From contig CAWEZE010000008.1 of NCBI GenBank assembly GCA_963813485.1, positions 30,188 to 94,187 of the forward strand: DNA of 64,000 bases, written 5' to 3'. Under the pieces are notes generated by a model. That model saw only the letters and a program-made list of their open reading frames with translations, did no database searches and was not told the origin of the DNA. The position numbers and the translations under genes were made by a program. Below, one piece after another: positions 14,722-23,028 of this stretch. Position 1 is the stretch's first letter, and each line of letters opens with the position of its first letter. Source of the DNA: DASQUK01 sp963813485. GTDB lineage: Bacteria > Actinomycetota > Acidimicrobiia > Acidimicrobiales > VFJN01.

Positions 14722-15829
14722 CCCCGTCTCGCACTGGGCCGGTTCGGTCGCCGGCGTCGCCGGGCTCGGTGCCGCCGTCGCCGCGACGCTGGCCGACCTC
14801 CACGACATCGGTGTCGTGCACGGGCGGCTCGACCCCACACACATACTCGTCGGAGATGACGGCCGGCCCCGACTCTGCGGGCTCTCGCATCCCGGCGTGG
14901 CCGATCCACACGACGACGTCGCCGCCCTGGGACGGGTGCTGCGTGAGGTGCTGGGGCGGGCGAGCACCGAGCCGCGGTCGCGGCCGCGGCGAGCGAGATC
15001 GAGCGCGGCCCACCGCCGGGCGCTCGAGCAGGTGATAGCCCGGGCCCTCGATCCCGTCCCGAGCCGACGGCCCACCGCCCGGTTGCTGGCGAGCTCGATC
15101 CTCGCCGCCGTCCCCGGCGCCGAGCTTCCGGCGGCCGACCCACCGTCTGCGAGGCCCGAGCCCGCCTACATGCCGCCGGACGAGGAACTGCTCGACCTCG
15201 TCTTCACCCACGAGCTGACCGACGACGAGCGCTGGGCCCAGGCGTTCGGCGACGATCCGCCCGAGCCGGCCGGCGCCGCCGACCCCGAGCCGCCGCCGGC
15301 GCCGAACGAACGCAGCTCTCGAGCCCGCGTGGCGGCGGGCTCCGGGGCGGTGGCGGTCGCCGCGATCGCCGCCGGGATGGTCTTCGTCGGGGGCTGGGGC
15401 ACCCGGGGGTCCGCCGCCCGCACCGATGCCGTCCGGGCCACGGCGCCGGCAGGGCGTGCGGACTGCCCGGTCGTGGCCGCCCCGGCCGCCGACGTCGATG
15501 GCGACGGCTGCGCCGAGGCGCTCGTCGTCGGGGGCGGCACGATCTCGGCCGGTCCCGTCCGCTGGACGTTGGGCCAGCCGGGCGACGTGATCGCCGTGGG
15601 CGACTGGGAGTGCGACGGGCGGGCGGCGCCCGCGCTCCTGCGGCCGGCGACAGGTGACGTGTTCGTCTTTCCCGACTGGGCCGTCGAGGATGAGCCCGTG
15701 ACCGTCGAGGCGCGGGACCGCCTACCCGGCGCAGTGGCGATCCGGGGCGAGCCGGCCGACGGCGGCTGCGACGACCTGGTGGTCGACCTGGGGTCGGGCG
15801 CAACCGCCACGGTCGAGGTTCGCCGATGA
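14609..15829 (+). CDS. Pseudokinase C-lobe, membrane helix and VCBS-like extracellular domain
   Basis: This is the second part of the split kinase-like gene. The C-lobe has LADLHDIGVVHGRLDPTHIL, where a kinase has HRDLKPxN: the catalytic Asp, Lys and Asn are all replaced. The DFG position reads CGLSHPG. It is therefore a pseudokinase by sequence. A Pro/Glu-rich linker follows, then one membrane helix (VAAGSGAVAVAAIAAGMVFVGG) and an outside domain with DVDGDGCAEALVVGGGT, like FG-GAP/VCBS calcium-binding repeats. It probably senses or scaffolds at the membrane. The formal GTG start at 14609 is unlikely to be the real one. Confidence 0.7.
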   Translation: MRRRIAAPAERQDSAEDRADAGAEDGPHVELRTRFAGDPVSHWAGSVAGVAGLGAAVAATLADLHDIGVVHGRLDPTHILVGDDGRPRLCGLSHPGVADPHDDVAALGRVLREVLGRASTEPRSRPRRARSSAAHRRALEQVIARALDPVPSRRPTARLLASSILAAVPGAELPAADPPSARPEPAYMPPDEELLDLVFTHELTDDERWAQAFGDDPPEPAGAADPEPPPAPNERSSRARVAAGSGAVAVAAIAAGMVFVGGWGTRGSAARTDAVRATAPAGRADCPVVAAPAADVDGDGCAEALVVGGGTISAGPVRWTLGQPGDVIAVGDWECDGRAAPALLRPATGDVFVFPDWAVEDEPVTVEARDRLPGAVAIRGEPADGGCDDLVVDLGSGATATVEVRR

Positions 15830-16605
15830 CCGGACGTTGCCGCCTTCTCGCCTGGACGGCGGTCTTGGCCGTCGGACTCCGGGCGCTGCACGCCCTGGGC
15901 GCGGGAACGCTCGGCGTACCGCTCACATCCGCTGAGGATCTGTCCGCCTGGCTGGACCGCACCCCTCCCGAGGTCATGGCAGTGGCGTTCGTGCGGCTGG
16001 CGGCGCTGGCCGCCGGTTGGTACCTGGCCGTCTGCACGCTGGCACTGGTGCTCGCCCGTCCGTTCGGACGCACCCGTGTGGCGTCGGCTGCGGCCCTGAC
16101 GACACCCGCCGTCATCCGCCGACTCGTCTCCGGTGGTGGAGGCCTCGGCTTGGCGGCCGGAACCCTCGTTGGCGCCCTCCCAACGGCCGACGTGGCACTG
16201 ATGGCTTTGGCACCGACGCCGGCGGCCGCCTCGGTTGTCGATGCCAAGCAGGACCCAGGCCCGACGGCGACCATGACCCGCAGCGCCCACGACACGCCCA
16301 CCGCCGTCATGACCCGGCTGCCCGTCACGGATCCGCCGCCGGCATCACGGGCACCGCCGGCACCCTCCACCCCCGAGCCCGCACGTGCCGCCACTCCGGC
16401 GTCGTGGACGGTCGAAGCCGGCGACTCGTTCTGGTCGATCGCGGAGGAGACCGTGGCCCCGACCGGGGACGAGCCCCACGACCGCCAGGTGATCGGCTAC
16501 TGGCGGCGCCTCGTCGAAGCCAACCGCGGCCGCCTACTCGACCCCGGCAATCCCGACCTGCTGGTGCCCGGCCAGGAACTGCTCCTTCCCGACCCGGGCG
16601 GTTGA
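15826..16605 (+). CDS. Membrane-anchored LysM domain protein
   Basis: The 259-residue protein has two or three N-terminal membrane helices (LLAWTAVLAVGLRALHALG; VAFVRLAALAAGWYLAVCTL; GLGLAAGTLVGALPTAD). A long Pro/Thr/Ala-rich spacer and a C-terminal LysM domain (WTVEAGDSFWSIAEE ... VEANRGRLL ... NPDLLVPGQELLLP) follow. LysM binds peptidoglycan, so this anchors at the membrane and touches the cell wall. It overlaps the pseudokinase stop by ATGA and is the last gene of the plus-strand block. The 137 bases after it hold no clear terminator. Confidence 0.8.
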   Translation: MTGRCRLLAWTAVLAVGLRALHALGAGTLGVPLTSAEDLSAWLDRTPPEVMAVAFVRLAALAAGWYLAVCTLALVLARPFGRTRVASAAALTTPAVIRRLVSGGGGLGLAAGTLVGALPTADVALMALAPTPAAASVVDAKQDPGPTATMTRSAHDTPTAVMTRLPVTDPPPASRAPPAPSTPEPARAATPASWTVEAGDSFWSIAEETVAPTGDEPHDRQVIGYWRRLVEANRGRLLDPGNPDLLVPGQELLLPDPGG

Positions 16606-16742
16606 CGGCGCCGCGGCGAGGGCCAGGGGCTCAGCTCGCGACCCGGTACCTGATGTGCGTCGCATACGGCGACTCGAGGACGCGGATGGGCACGAGCTGC
16701 CGGCGGGTTCCGAGCTCGCCGCATGCGGGCGGTCGGGCGTCG

Positions 16743-18137
16743 TCAGGCGTGGCGCAGCCAGCGTGCGGTCACTACGTCCCATCGCCGATTGCGCTCGCCC
16801 GGCGTGGCCCCCTCGAGCGCCCGAGCCACGGCCTCGTCGACCGCGTCCTGGTCCTCGCCTATCACCTCGTCGACCACCCCCAGCTCGAGCATGTCGTCCG
16901 AGGTGAGCCGCAGGCGCTCGGCGACCTCGGCCGCCTTGGTGGCGTCCCGCTCGAGGATCGCCGCCGCGCCCTCGGGTGCGATCACGGAGAAGGTGGCGTG
17001 CTCGCACATCAGCAGCCGGTCCGTGTAGCTGAGGGCAAGCGCACCGCCGCTTCCCCCTTCCCCCACGCAGACCGACACCGTGGTGGTCGGACACGAGGCC
17101 AGCGCCGCCAACGTCTGGGCGATCTCGGACGCGACCCCGTCGACTTCGGCCGCCGGGGAGAGGTCGGCGCCCGGGGTGTCCACCAGCGTCACCACCGGGA
17201 TTCCGAGCCGTCCCGCCAACGCCACCGCCCGCTGGGCGAGGCGGAAGCCAGCCGGCGTCGGGCGCCCGGCGGCGCAATAGCGATCGGTCGCCACCACCGC
17301 ACAGCGCCGGCCGGCCACCCGCGCCAGCCCGGCCCGCACGGTGGGGTCGGTGCCCCGCAGCTCGACCCACGACGAGCACAGCCGCGCCGCCCGGTCGATG
17401 CCGGAGGGCCGGCCGACGGCGCGCGAGCGCAGCACCTCCATCCAGGCATCGGAGCCGGTGGTGGCGCCGGTCCCGACGGCGGGAGCGTCCCAGGCCGGAA
17501 GCGGCCGGATCGGCAGCGGGCGGTCCGTCAGCCCCAGCGCCGCCTCCACCCAGGCGGCGACGTCATCGATGCCGAGACGGGCGTCCGCCAGCCCATGCTC
17601 GTAGACCGACTCCGCCGTGTGCGACCCCGGCGGCAACGGGATGCCCAGCGTCCCCTCGGCGACCCGGGGACCGGCAAAGCCGATGACCGCTCCTGCCACC
17701 ACGGCCCGCAGGTCGACCAACGACGCGTACGAGGCCAGCACGCCCCCGGTGGTGGGCGACCCATAAACGGCGAGGGACAGCAGCCCGGCCTCGGCGTGCC
17801 GGCGGGCCGCCGCCGCGGTGCGGGCCAGTTGGACCAGCGCCACCATGCCCTCCTGCAGGCGGGCGCCGCCGGTCCGCGTCAGCGTCACCATCGGCAGGCG
17901 CAGGTCGCGAGCGCGGTCGTACGCCCGCACCACCTTCTCCCCGGCCGCCGCCCCCATGGTGCCGCCCAGTACCTCGAACCGGCCCTCGATGAAGGCGTAG
18001 TGCTCCGTCCGCCCGGTCCGCACCGACTCGCCAGAGGCGGCCAGGGCATGCCGCTGCGCGTCGTACCCGGGGAAGTCGAGGGGATCGCCGGCGATCAGGT
18101 CGGCGTCCCATTCCTCCGTCGTCGGGTGGAAAGGCAA
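16743..18137 (-). CDS. Acetyl-CoA carboxylase carboxyltransferase, fused beta and alpha halves
   Basis: The 464-residue protein holds both carboxyltransferase halves. The beta-like half has FIEGRFEVLGGTMGAAAGEK and TRTGGARLQEG; the alpha-like half has AVALAGRLGIPVVTLVDTPG, EGGSGGALALSYTDRLLM and the C-terminal ERLRLTSDDMLELGVVDEVI. It transfers CO2 from carboxybiotin to acetyl-CoA for fatty-acid synthesis, in the cytoplasm. No zinc-finger cysteines are seen at the N-terminus. The best start is TTG at 18137, immediately next to a family A repeat. Biotin carboxylase and carrier genes are not in this window. Confidence 0.88.
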   Translation of the reverse strand: MPFHPTTEEWDADLIAGDPLDFPGYDAQRHALAASGESVRTGRTEHYAFIEGRFEVLGGTMGAAAGEKVVRAYDRARDLRLPMVTLTRTGGARLQEGMVALVQLARTAAAARRHAEAGLLSLAVYGSPTTGGVLASYASLVDLRAVVAGAVIGFAGPRVAEGTLGIPLPPGSHTAESVYEHGLADARLGIDDVAAWVEAALGLTDRPLPIRPLPAWDAPAVGTGATTGSDAWMEVLRSRAVGRPSGIDRAARLCSSWVELRGTDPTVRAGLARVAGRRCAVVATDRYCAAGRPTPAGFRLAQRAVALAGRLGIPVVTLVDTPGADLSPAAEVDGVASEIAQTLAALASCPTTTVSVCVGEGGSGGALALSYTDRLLMCEHATFSVIAPEGAAAILERDATKAAEVAERLRLTSDDMLELGVVDEVIGEDQDAVDEAVARALEGATPGERNRRWDVVTARWLRHA

Positions 18138-18214
18138 TGCTTCCCGCTCTAGCTGCTTCGCAGCGGGCCGCTCGGGGCTCGCTCGCTCTCTCGCCCTACG
18201 GGACGCTCGCTCAT
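18138..18214 (-). repeat. Family A repeat cassette, short copy (hemW to carboxyltransferase)
   Basis: Read on the minus strand: ATGAGCGAGCGTCCCGTAGG, then GCGAGAGAGCGAGC, CCCGAGCGGCC, the hairpin GCTGC-GAA-GCAGC, and TAGAGCGGGAAGCA directly before the TTG start. It lacks the inner blocks seen at 4944-5136. Its own ATG opens a 21-codon frame (MSERPVGRESERAPSGPLRSS) that stops at the TAG in the 3' arm, so here the repeat cannot extend the next protein. Confidence 0.8.
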
Positions 18215-18245
18215 GACCGCAGAGTCTCGCACCCCCTCCGCGCCG

Positions 18246-19283
18246 TCAGCGGAGGCGGAGCGCCACCTCGTTCGCGAGCAGGCGGCCCCTGGCGGTCAAC
18301 ACGGCGCGGTCGCCGTTCAGGGCGACGAGGTCCTCCAGCTCGTCGACGGGAAGGGTGGCAGCCGGCACCCCGGCCCGGGTGCGCACGGCCAGCTGCAGCG
18401 CCTCCAGCCGGCGAGCCCCGGCGTCGAGCTGCTCCCCGGCCGCCTCGGGCGAGCGCCCGTCGGCGACGGCGGCGATGTAGCGCTCGGGCGTGTGCACGTT
18501 CCAGGACCGCCGCCCGCGTAGGTGCGAGTGCCCGGCGCAGCCGAACGCCTGGTACTCGCCCATCGACCAGTAGAGCTGGTTGTGGCGGCACTCGTGGCCC
18601 GGCCGGGCCCAGTTGGAGATCTCGTACCAGGAGAGCCCGGCCGCCTCTAGCGCTTCGGCGGCGGCAAGGTACTTCGTCGCCTGGTCGTCGTCGTCCGGGT
18701 GACGCGCCGGATCATCTGCCAATGGCGTGCCCGGCTCGACGGTGAGGGCGTACGCGCTGACGTGCGGCGGGTCTAGGGCCAGGGTGGCATCGAGCGTTCG
18801 CCGCCAGTCGGCGGGCGACTCCCCCGCTGCGCCGTAGATCACGTCGAGGTTGAACGTGGGGATGCCCGCGGCACGCACCGCCTCCACCGCGCGATTCACG
18901 TTGGACGGGTCGTGGGTCCGGCCGAGCGCTCGGAGGACGTGGTCGACCATCGACTGGACGCCCAGGCTGATCCGGTTCACGCCGCCCTGCGCGTAGACCC
19001 CCATCAGGGCCGGCGTCACGGTGTCCGGGTTGCACTCGACGGTGACCTCGCATCCCGGCGCCCGCGGCACCACTTCGAGCACCGCCATCAGCTGCTCGGG
19101 CTCGACGAGCGAGGGAGTGCCACCGCCGACGAAGACGCTGGTCGCCGCCGGCATCCCGCCAGCCACCCGGCGTTCGATGTCGCGCCGGCAGGCGTCGAGA
19201 TATGCCGACTGCAGGTGGTGCCGGTCCGTCCAGGTGGCGAATGCGCAGTAGTCACACCGGGCCGAACAAAACGGCACGTGCAC
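18246..19283 (-). CDS. hemW: Heme chaperone HemW (radical SAM)
   Basis: The 345-residue radical SAM protein has the cluster motif CSARCDYC at its very start (CxxxCxxC), then FVGGGTPSLV, the GVQSMVDHVLRALGRTH region and a C-terminal HemN-type domain. HemW binds and delivers heme; older annotations call it a coproporphyrinogen oxidase. The usual FGVYVHVPFC stretch is present, but it lies partly upstream of the first standard start: between the preceding in-frame TAG and GTG at 19283 there is no ATG, GTG or TTG. CTG at 19304 may be the true start. Confidence 0.88.
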   Translation of the reverse strand: MHVPFCSARCDYCAFATWTDRHHLQSAYLDACRRDIERRVAGGMPAATSVFVGGGTPSLVEPEQLMAVLEVVPRAPGCEVTVECNPDTVTPALMGVYAQGGVNRISLGVQSMVDHVLRALGRTHDPSNVNRAVEAVRAAGIPTFNLDVIYGAAGESPADWRRTLDATLALDPPHVSAYALTVEPGTPLADDPARHPDDDDQATKYLAAAEALEAAGLSWYEISNWARPGHECRHNQLYWSMGEYQAFGCAGHSHLRGRRSWNVHTPERYIAAVADGRSPEAAGEQLDAGARRLEALQLAVRTRAGVPAATLPVDELEDLVALNGDRAVLTARGRLLANEVALRLR

Positions 19284-19392
19284 GTAAACGCCGAAAGGGG
19301 TCAGCTGGTCCGAATGGATGTCGCGAGCGAAGCAGGCCGTGCCCGCGCCTGTCTAAGCGGGCTGCACCCCTGGTCGCCGGATCAGGCGGTGA

Positions 19393-19941
19393 TCAGCGGA
19401 CCAGGCACAGGCCCAGGCTGTCGAGCCGGGCCGGCACCTGCTCGGGATGGCAGTCGAGGATGCAGGCCACGGCGCGCAGATCCTCCCGCCGGATGGTGAG
19501 CATCCGGCCGTTGTAGTCGCCGCGCTGCACCTGGATCATCCGCAGGTATCGGGCGAGCATCTCGCCCTCCTGCCCACCGAGCTGCTCGACGGCACCGAGG
19601 TCGATCGTGACGGGACGATCGTCGCGCCGGCTGGCGCGCAGGGCCCGCAGGTCGACGATCTGCTCCTCGTCATTGTTCGACCGCCCGCCCAACTCCTCGT
19701 CGCTGGGCAGCATCTGGTCGACGGGCACCCGGTAGAAGCGGGCGAGTCGTTGCAATCGGGGCACGGAGATCGCCCGCTCACCTCGCTCGTAGGCTCCGAG
19801 GACGGACGCCTTGAACTCGTGCTCCGATGCCGCCTCGACGTCTTGGAGCGAGAGATGCTTCTGGCGCCGGATCGAACGAAGCCGGGCGCCCACCTTGATG
19901 GCGTAGCCGCTCTCGCGTTCAACCTCGAGGTCGCTATCCAT
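19393..19941 (-). CDS. bldD: BldD-like global regulator with c-di-GMP motif
   Basis: The 182-residue protein has an N-terminal XRE helix-turn-helix (GARLRSIRRQKHLSLQDVE; LGAYERGERAISVPRLQRLA) and a C-terminal domain matching BldD, with IQVQRGDYNGRMLTIRREDL. In Streptomyces BldD binds tetrameric cyclic di-GMP through RxD-x8-RxxD; here RGD, eight residues, RRED fit exactly. BldD represses development genes when c-di-GMP is bound. The ATG has GGGGAGG a few bases upstream. The space of 171 bases upstream should hold its own promoter. Confidence 0.92.
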   Translation of the reverse strand: MDSDLEVERESGYAIKVGARLRSIRRQKHLSLQDVEAASEHEFKASVLGAYERGERAISVPRLQRLARFYRVPVDQMLPSDEELGGRSNNDEEQIVDLRALRASRRDDRPVTIDLGAVEQLGGQEGEMLARYLRMIQVQRGDYNGRMLTIRREDLRAVACILDCHPEQVPARLDSLGLCLVR

Positions 19942-20023
19942 ATGTTCCTCCCCTTGGTGCCGCCCCCCAGCGGGACGGCAACCGCGCCAGTTGTCGGTAC
20001 TCGCGCGGTCCAGGCGGTGGCTT

Positions 20024-20054
20024 ACTCTAAGGCACCGCGATCGGCCCGCGACAA
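20024..20054 (-). promoter_or_regulatory. Candidate promoter for bldD
   Basis: On the minus strand TTGTCG (20049-20054) is followed 19 bases later by TAGAGT (20024-20029), about 80 bases before the bldD ATG. The -10 fits TANNNT; the spacer is longer than the usual 17-18. This is weak, position-based evidence. Confidence 0.25.
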
Positions 20055-20112
20055 TCACTGCGCGTCCAGCTACACCCGCCATTCGTAGCGGATATGACAG
20101 CGACGCCTGAGC

Positions 20113-20862
20113 TCACGGCACCATGTGACCAGATTGGCCCGCGTCGGCGAGGATGCCTGCTCGTAACGCAGTGAGGACCGCACCGGCAGTGATGGCTGCC
20201 GTCTCGGCCCGCAACACGTGGGCCCCCAAGCGGACGGTCGGCCGGCCTGCTCCCCGCTCCTCGGGGGTCCACCCTCCCTCGGGGCCGACGAGCACGACCG
20301 GTGTGTCGAGCGTGGGTGGTGCTCCGGCGGCATCGGCGAGGGCGGCACCGGGCAGCGCCGCCACCGAATCGAAGGTGGCCACCGGCGCCACCTCGGGTAG
20401 CCACGTGCGCCGGCACTGCATGGCGGCCTGGCGGGCGATGGCCCGCCACCGCTCCACGTGGCGGTCGGCGCGGCCGGGCTCCCACCGCACGACCGACCGT
20501 CCCGCCACGAACGGCATGATGCGATCGACGCCCAGCTCGGTCAGCTTCTGGACCACCAGCTCCGGGCGCTCCCCCTTCACCAGCGCGAACGCCACGGTGA
20601 TCGGTGGTTCCGGTCGGGGTTCGCCGACGGTCGCTCCGGCGATCTCGAGCAGCGGCCCCGAGGTGAGCCGGCAGGGTCGCCAGCGCCCGGCCCCGTCCCC
20701 GGCGGTGACGTCACTCCCAGGAGCAAGCCGTAGCACCCGCAGGACGTGGTGCTCGTCGCCGGCGTCGAGGACCGGGGCGTCCAGGTCGGCGACGAACACG
20801 TGGGCCCGAGCGGTGACCGGCGTGACCTCGCCGCTGCCGGATCCTCCGGCGCTGGCATCCAT
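20113..20862 (-). CDS. rsmE: 16S rRNA m3U1498 methyltransferase RsmE
   Basis: The 249-residue SPOUT methyltransferase modifies U1498 of 16S rRNA. The N-terminal PUA-like part has GDEHHVLRVLRLAPG. The knotted SAM site has VVLVGPEGGWTPEER and RLGAHVLRAETAAI; the family stretch KLTELGVDRIMPF is present. The N-terminus is about 10 residues longer than common. It follows dnaJ by 8 bases, the standard dnaJ-rsmE order, and so is probably transcribed with hrcA and dnaJ. Confidence 0.93.
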   Translation of the reverse strand: MDASAGGSGSGEVTPVTARAHVFVADLDAPVLDAGDEHHVLRVLRLAPGSDVTAGDGAGRWRPCRLTSGPLLEIAGATVGEPRPEPPITVAFALVKGERPELVVQKLTELGVDRIMPFVAGRSVVRWEPGRADRHVERWRAIARQAAMQCRRTWLPEVAPVATFDSVAALPGAALADAAGAPPTLDTPVVLVGPEGGWTPEERGAGRPTVRLGAHVLRAETAAITAGAVLTALRAGILADAGQSGHMVP

Positions 20863-20870
20863 GTGCGTCG

Positions 20871-21992
20871 CTACTTGAACGCCGACCGCAGCTTCGACAG
20901 CAGGCCGGTCGGGGGAGGGGCGACCTCGTCGCCCCGCAGCTCGGCGAGCTGGCGGATGACCTCTTCCTCCTCGTCGCTCAGCTCGGTGGGCACGTCGACC
21001 ACGATGTCGATCAGCAGGTCGCCCCGCGCCCGCCGCTCGATGTGGGGAACGCCGCGGCCGCGCAGCCGGAACGTCGTGCCCGACGCCGTGCCGCGGGGGA
21101 TCTCCAGCTCCTCGGTGCCCTCGAGCGTCTCGAATGCGAGCGTCGCCCCCAGCGCGGCCTGCGTGTAGGGCACTGTGAGCACGGTTGCCAGGTCGGTGCC
21201 TTGGCGTTCGAAGCGAGGGTGGGGCTTCACCCGCACGTGCACGTACAGGTCGCCGGCGGCGCCACCCCGAGGGCCGACGGCGCCCCGACCCGCCAGGCGC
21301 AGCGTCGAGCCGTCGTCGACACCGGCGACGATGTCGACCGTGTAGGTGCGCTCCTGGATGCGGCGACCCTCACCCCGGCACACCGGGCAGGGGTTGGGGA
21401 TCACCTGGCCCGACCCACCGCAGCGGGCGCAAGGGGAGGACGTCACCATCTGGCCGATGAACGACTGCCGGACGCGCTGTACCTGGCCGGTTCCCCCGCA
21501 TTCGTGGCAGGTGACGGGCTGGGTGCCGTCGGCGGCGCCGGTGGCCTCACAGGCGTCGCAGGGCACGGCGGTCTTGACGGTGACGGGGTGCTGCGACCCG
21601 AAGACAGCCTCCTCGAACTCCAGCTCGACCACCTGCTCGAGGTCCTCGCCCCGGGGCGGCCCGGCGGGACCACGCCGGCGGCCTCCGAACGGGCTCGAGC
21701 CGAAGAACGCCTCGAACACGTCGCCGATGCCACCGCCGAAGCCGAACGGATCGGCGCCGACCGTGGTGCCCTCGACGCCGGCGGGCCCGTAGGCGTCGTA
21801 GCGTTGGCGCTTCTCGGGGTCGGACAGCACCTCGTAGGCGCGGACGACCTCCTTGAACCGCGCCTCGGACTCGGCGTCGCCGTGGCCCGTGTCGGGATGG
21901 AGCTGGCGGGCGAGTCGCCGATAGGCGCGCTTGATCTCTTCCTGAGTGGCGTCCCGGGAGACACCGAGCAGCTGGTAGTAGTCGGTCGGCAA
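20871..21992 (-). CDS. dnaJ: Chaperone DnaJ
   Basis: The 373-residue type I Hsp40 stimulates DnaK ATPase. It has a J domain with HPD (RLARQLHPDTGHGD), a Gly/Phe-rich linker (GADPFGFGGGIGDVFEAFFG) and four zinc-finger repeats (CDACEATG, CHECGGTG, CARCGGSG, CPVCRGEG). The two beta-sandwich substrate domains follow. The start is TTG at 21992, seven bases after the hrcA stop. Coupling to hrcA means it should be under CIRCE/HrcA control. Confidence 0.96.
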   Translation of the reverse strand: MPTDYYQLLGVSRDATQEEIKRAYRRLARQLHPDTGHGDAESEARFKEVVRAYEVLSDPEKRQRYDAYGPAGVEGTTVGADPFGFGGGIGDVFEAFFGSSPFGGRRRGPAGPPRGEDLEQVVELEFEEAVFGSQHPVTVKTAVPCDACEATGAADGTQPVTCHECGGTGQVQRVRQSFIGQMVTSSPCARCGGSGQVIPNPCPVCRGEGRRIQERTYTVDIVAGVDDGSTLRLAGRGAVGPRGGAAGDLYVHVRVKPHPRFERQGTDLATVLTVPYTQAALGATLAFETLEGTEELEIPRGTASGTTFRLRGRGVPHIERRARGDLLIDIVVDVPTELSDEEEEVIRQLAELRGDEVAPPPTGLLSKLRSAFK

Positions 21993-21998
21993 CGCTGG

Positions 21999-23001
21999 CT
22001 AGCCCTCGGTGAGGCGGTCGGAGAGACGATGGCCCACGACGGCAACGGCAGCCAACGCCTGGGGGTAGTTCATCCGGGTGGGACCCAGCACGCCGATCGT
22101 TCCCGCCCGCTCGCCCTCGACCTCGTAGGGCGACACGACGAGGGCGCACTCGGCGAGGGGGGCCATGCCGGTCTCGGTGCCGATGGCGACGTGCAGCCCA
22201 CGATCGATGACGTCGCGGATGAGCGACACGACGACATACTGCTGCTCGAGGATCCCCAGGACCTCGCGGACCGTCTCGATGGCGTCGAACGCTTGGGCCA
22301 TGCGGGCGGCGCCGCCCACGTAGACGTGCTCGGGGTCACCCGCGGGTCGTTGGGCGAGGGCAGCGAGTGCCCGCTCGACCAATGAGTCCACGGCGGCGTC
22401 ACCCGTGGCGGGGACGGCGGGCGGGACGTCGCGGGAGCCGCCGGAGAGGTGTGCGGTCAGGTGGATGCTGGCCACCGCCACACGCTCGTCGCCAACGCCG
22501 GAGGGTAGGTCGACGGTGTGCTTCTCGACCGACCCGTCGCTCAACACGGCGACGAGCACCGCCGACGTCGTGCTGAGCCCGACGAGCTGTACCGACCGGA
22601 CGGTGGTCTCGACCGGCGCGGGGGCCACGACCACGCTGGTGAGATGGGTGAGGTCGGACAGCAACCTGCTGGTCTCGGAGAGCATCTGCTCGACCTCACC
22701 GTGGGCGCGCGGCGAAGAAGGCTTGCACCTCCTCGGCCGAGCTGGTTGCCAAGCGTGCCGGTCGGCGCAGGTGGTCGACGAAGAAGCGGTAGCCCTTCTC
22801 GGTCGGCACCCGCCCGGCAGAGGTGTGGGGCTGGCGCAGGAAGCCTTCGGACTCCAGCGCCCCCATCTCGTTGCGCACCGTTGCCGACGACACGTCCACG
22901 CCCGGCGCCTGGGCGACGTGGCCCGAGCCCACCGGCTGCCCGGTCTCGATGTACTCCTCCACGACCGCTCGGAGGATCGCGGCCTTCCGCTCGTCCAACA
23001 T
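21999..23001 (-). CDS. hrcA: Heat-shock repressor HrcA, one apparent frame shift
   Basis: HrcA represses chaperone genes by binding CIRCE. The N-terminal part (MLDERKAAILRAVVEEYIE; ATVRNEMGALESEGFLRQPHTS; GRVPTEKGYRFFVD) ends at an early stop at 22696. The C-terminal part (EVEQMLSETSRLLSDLT to GHRLSDRLTEG) runs one frame over. Removing one C in a GCGCGCC run near 22705-22711 restores the frame and gives 333 residues, the usual length. I therefore treat it as one gene. If the shift is real the repressor is dead and the heat-shock operon would be constitutive. Confidence 0.85.
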
Positions 23002-23028
23002 CTGGCAGTCGAGTGTACCGAGTGCTAA
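23002..23028 (-). promoter_or_regulatory. CIRCE-like HrcA operator
   Basis: One half matches the CIRCE half-site perfectly (TTAGCACTC), then 9 bases, then GACTGCCAG, which agrees with GAGTGCTAA at 6 of 9 positions. It abuts the hrcA ATG, so HrcA bound here would block its own gene. Good half-site identity, correct spacing and the correct gene make the call likely, although the second arm is degenerate. The rest of the 268-base space to lepA shows nothing else I can name. Confidence 0.75.

Noticed and set aside
16606..16742. Terminator between the LysM gene and the converging carboxyltransferase
   Set aside because: I looked for a strong stem and found none.
16017..18152. A 711-codon plus-strand open frame
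   Set aside because: Antisense to the carboxyltransferase, with low-complexity Arg/Gly/His composition and no domain pattern.
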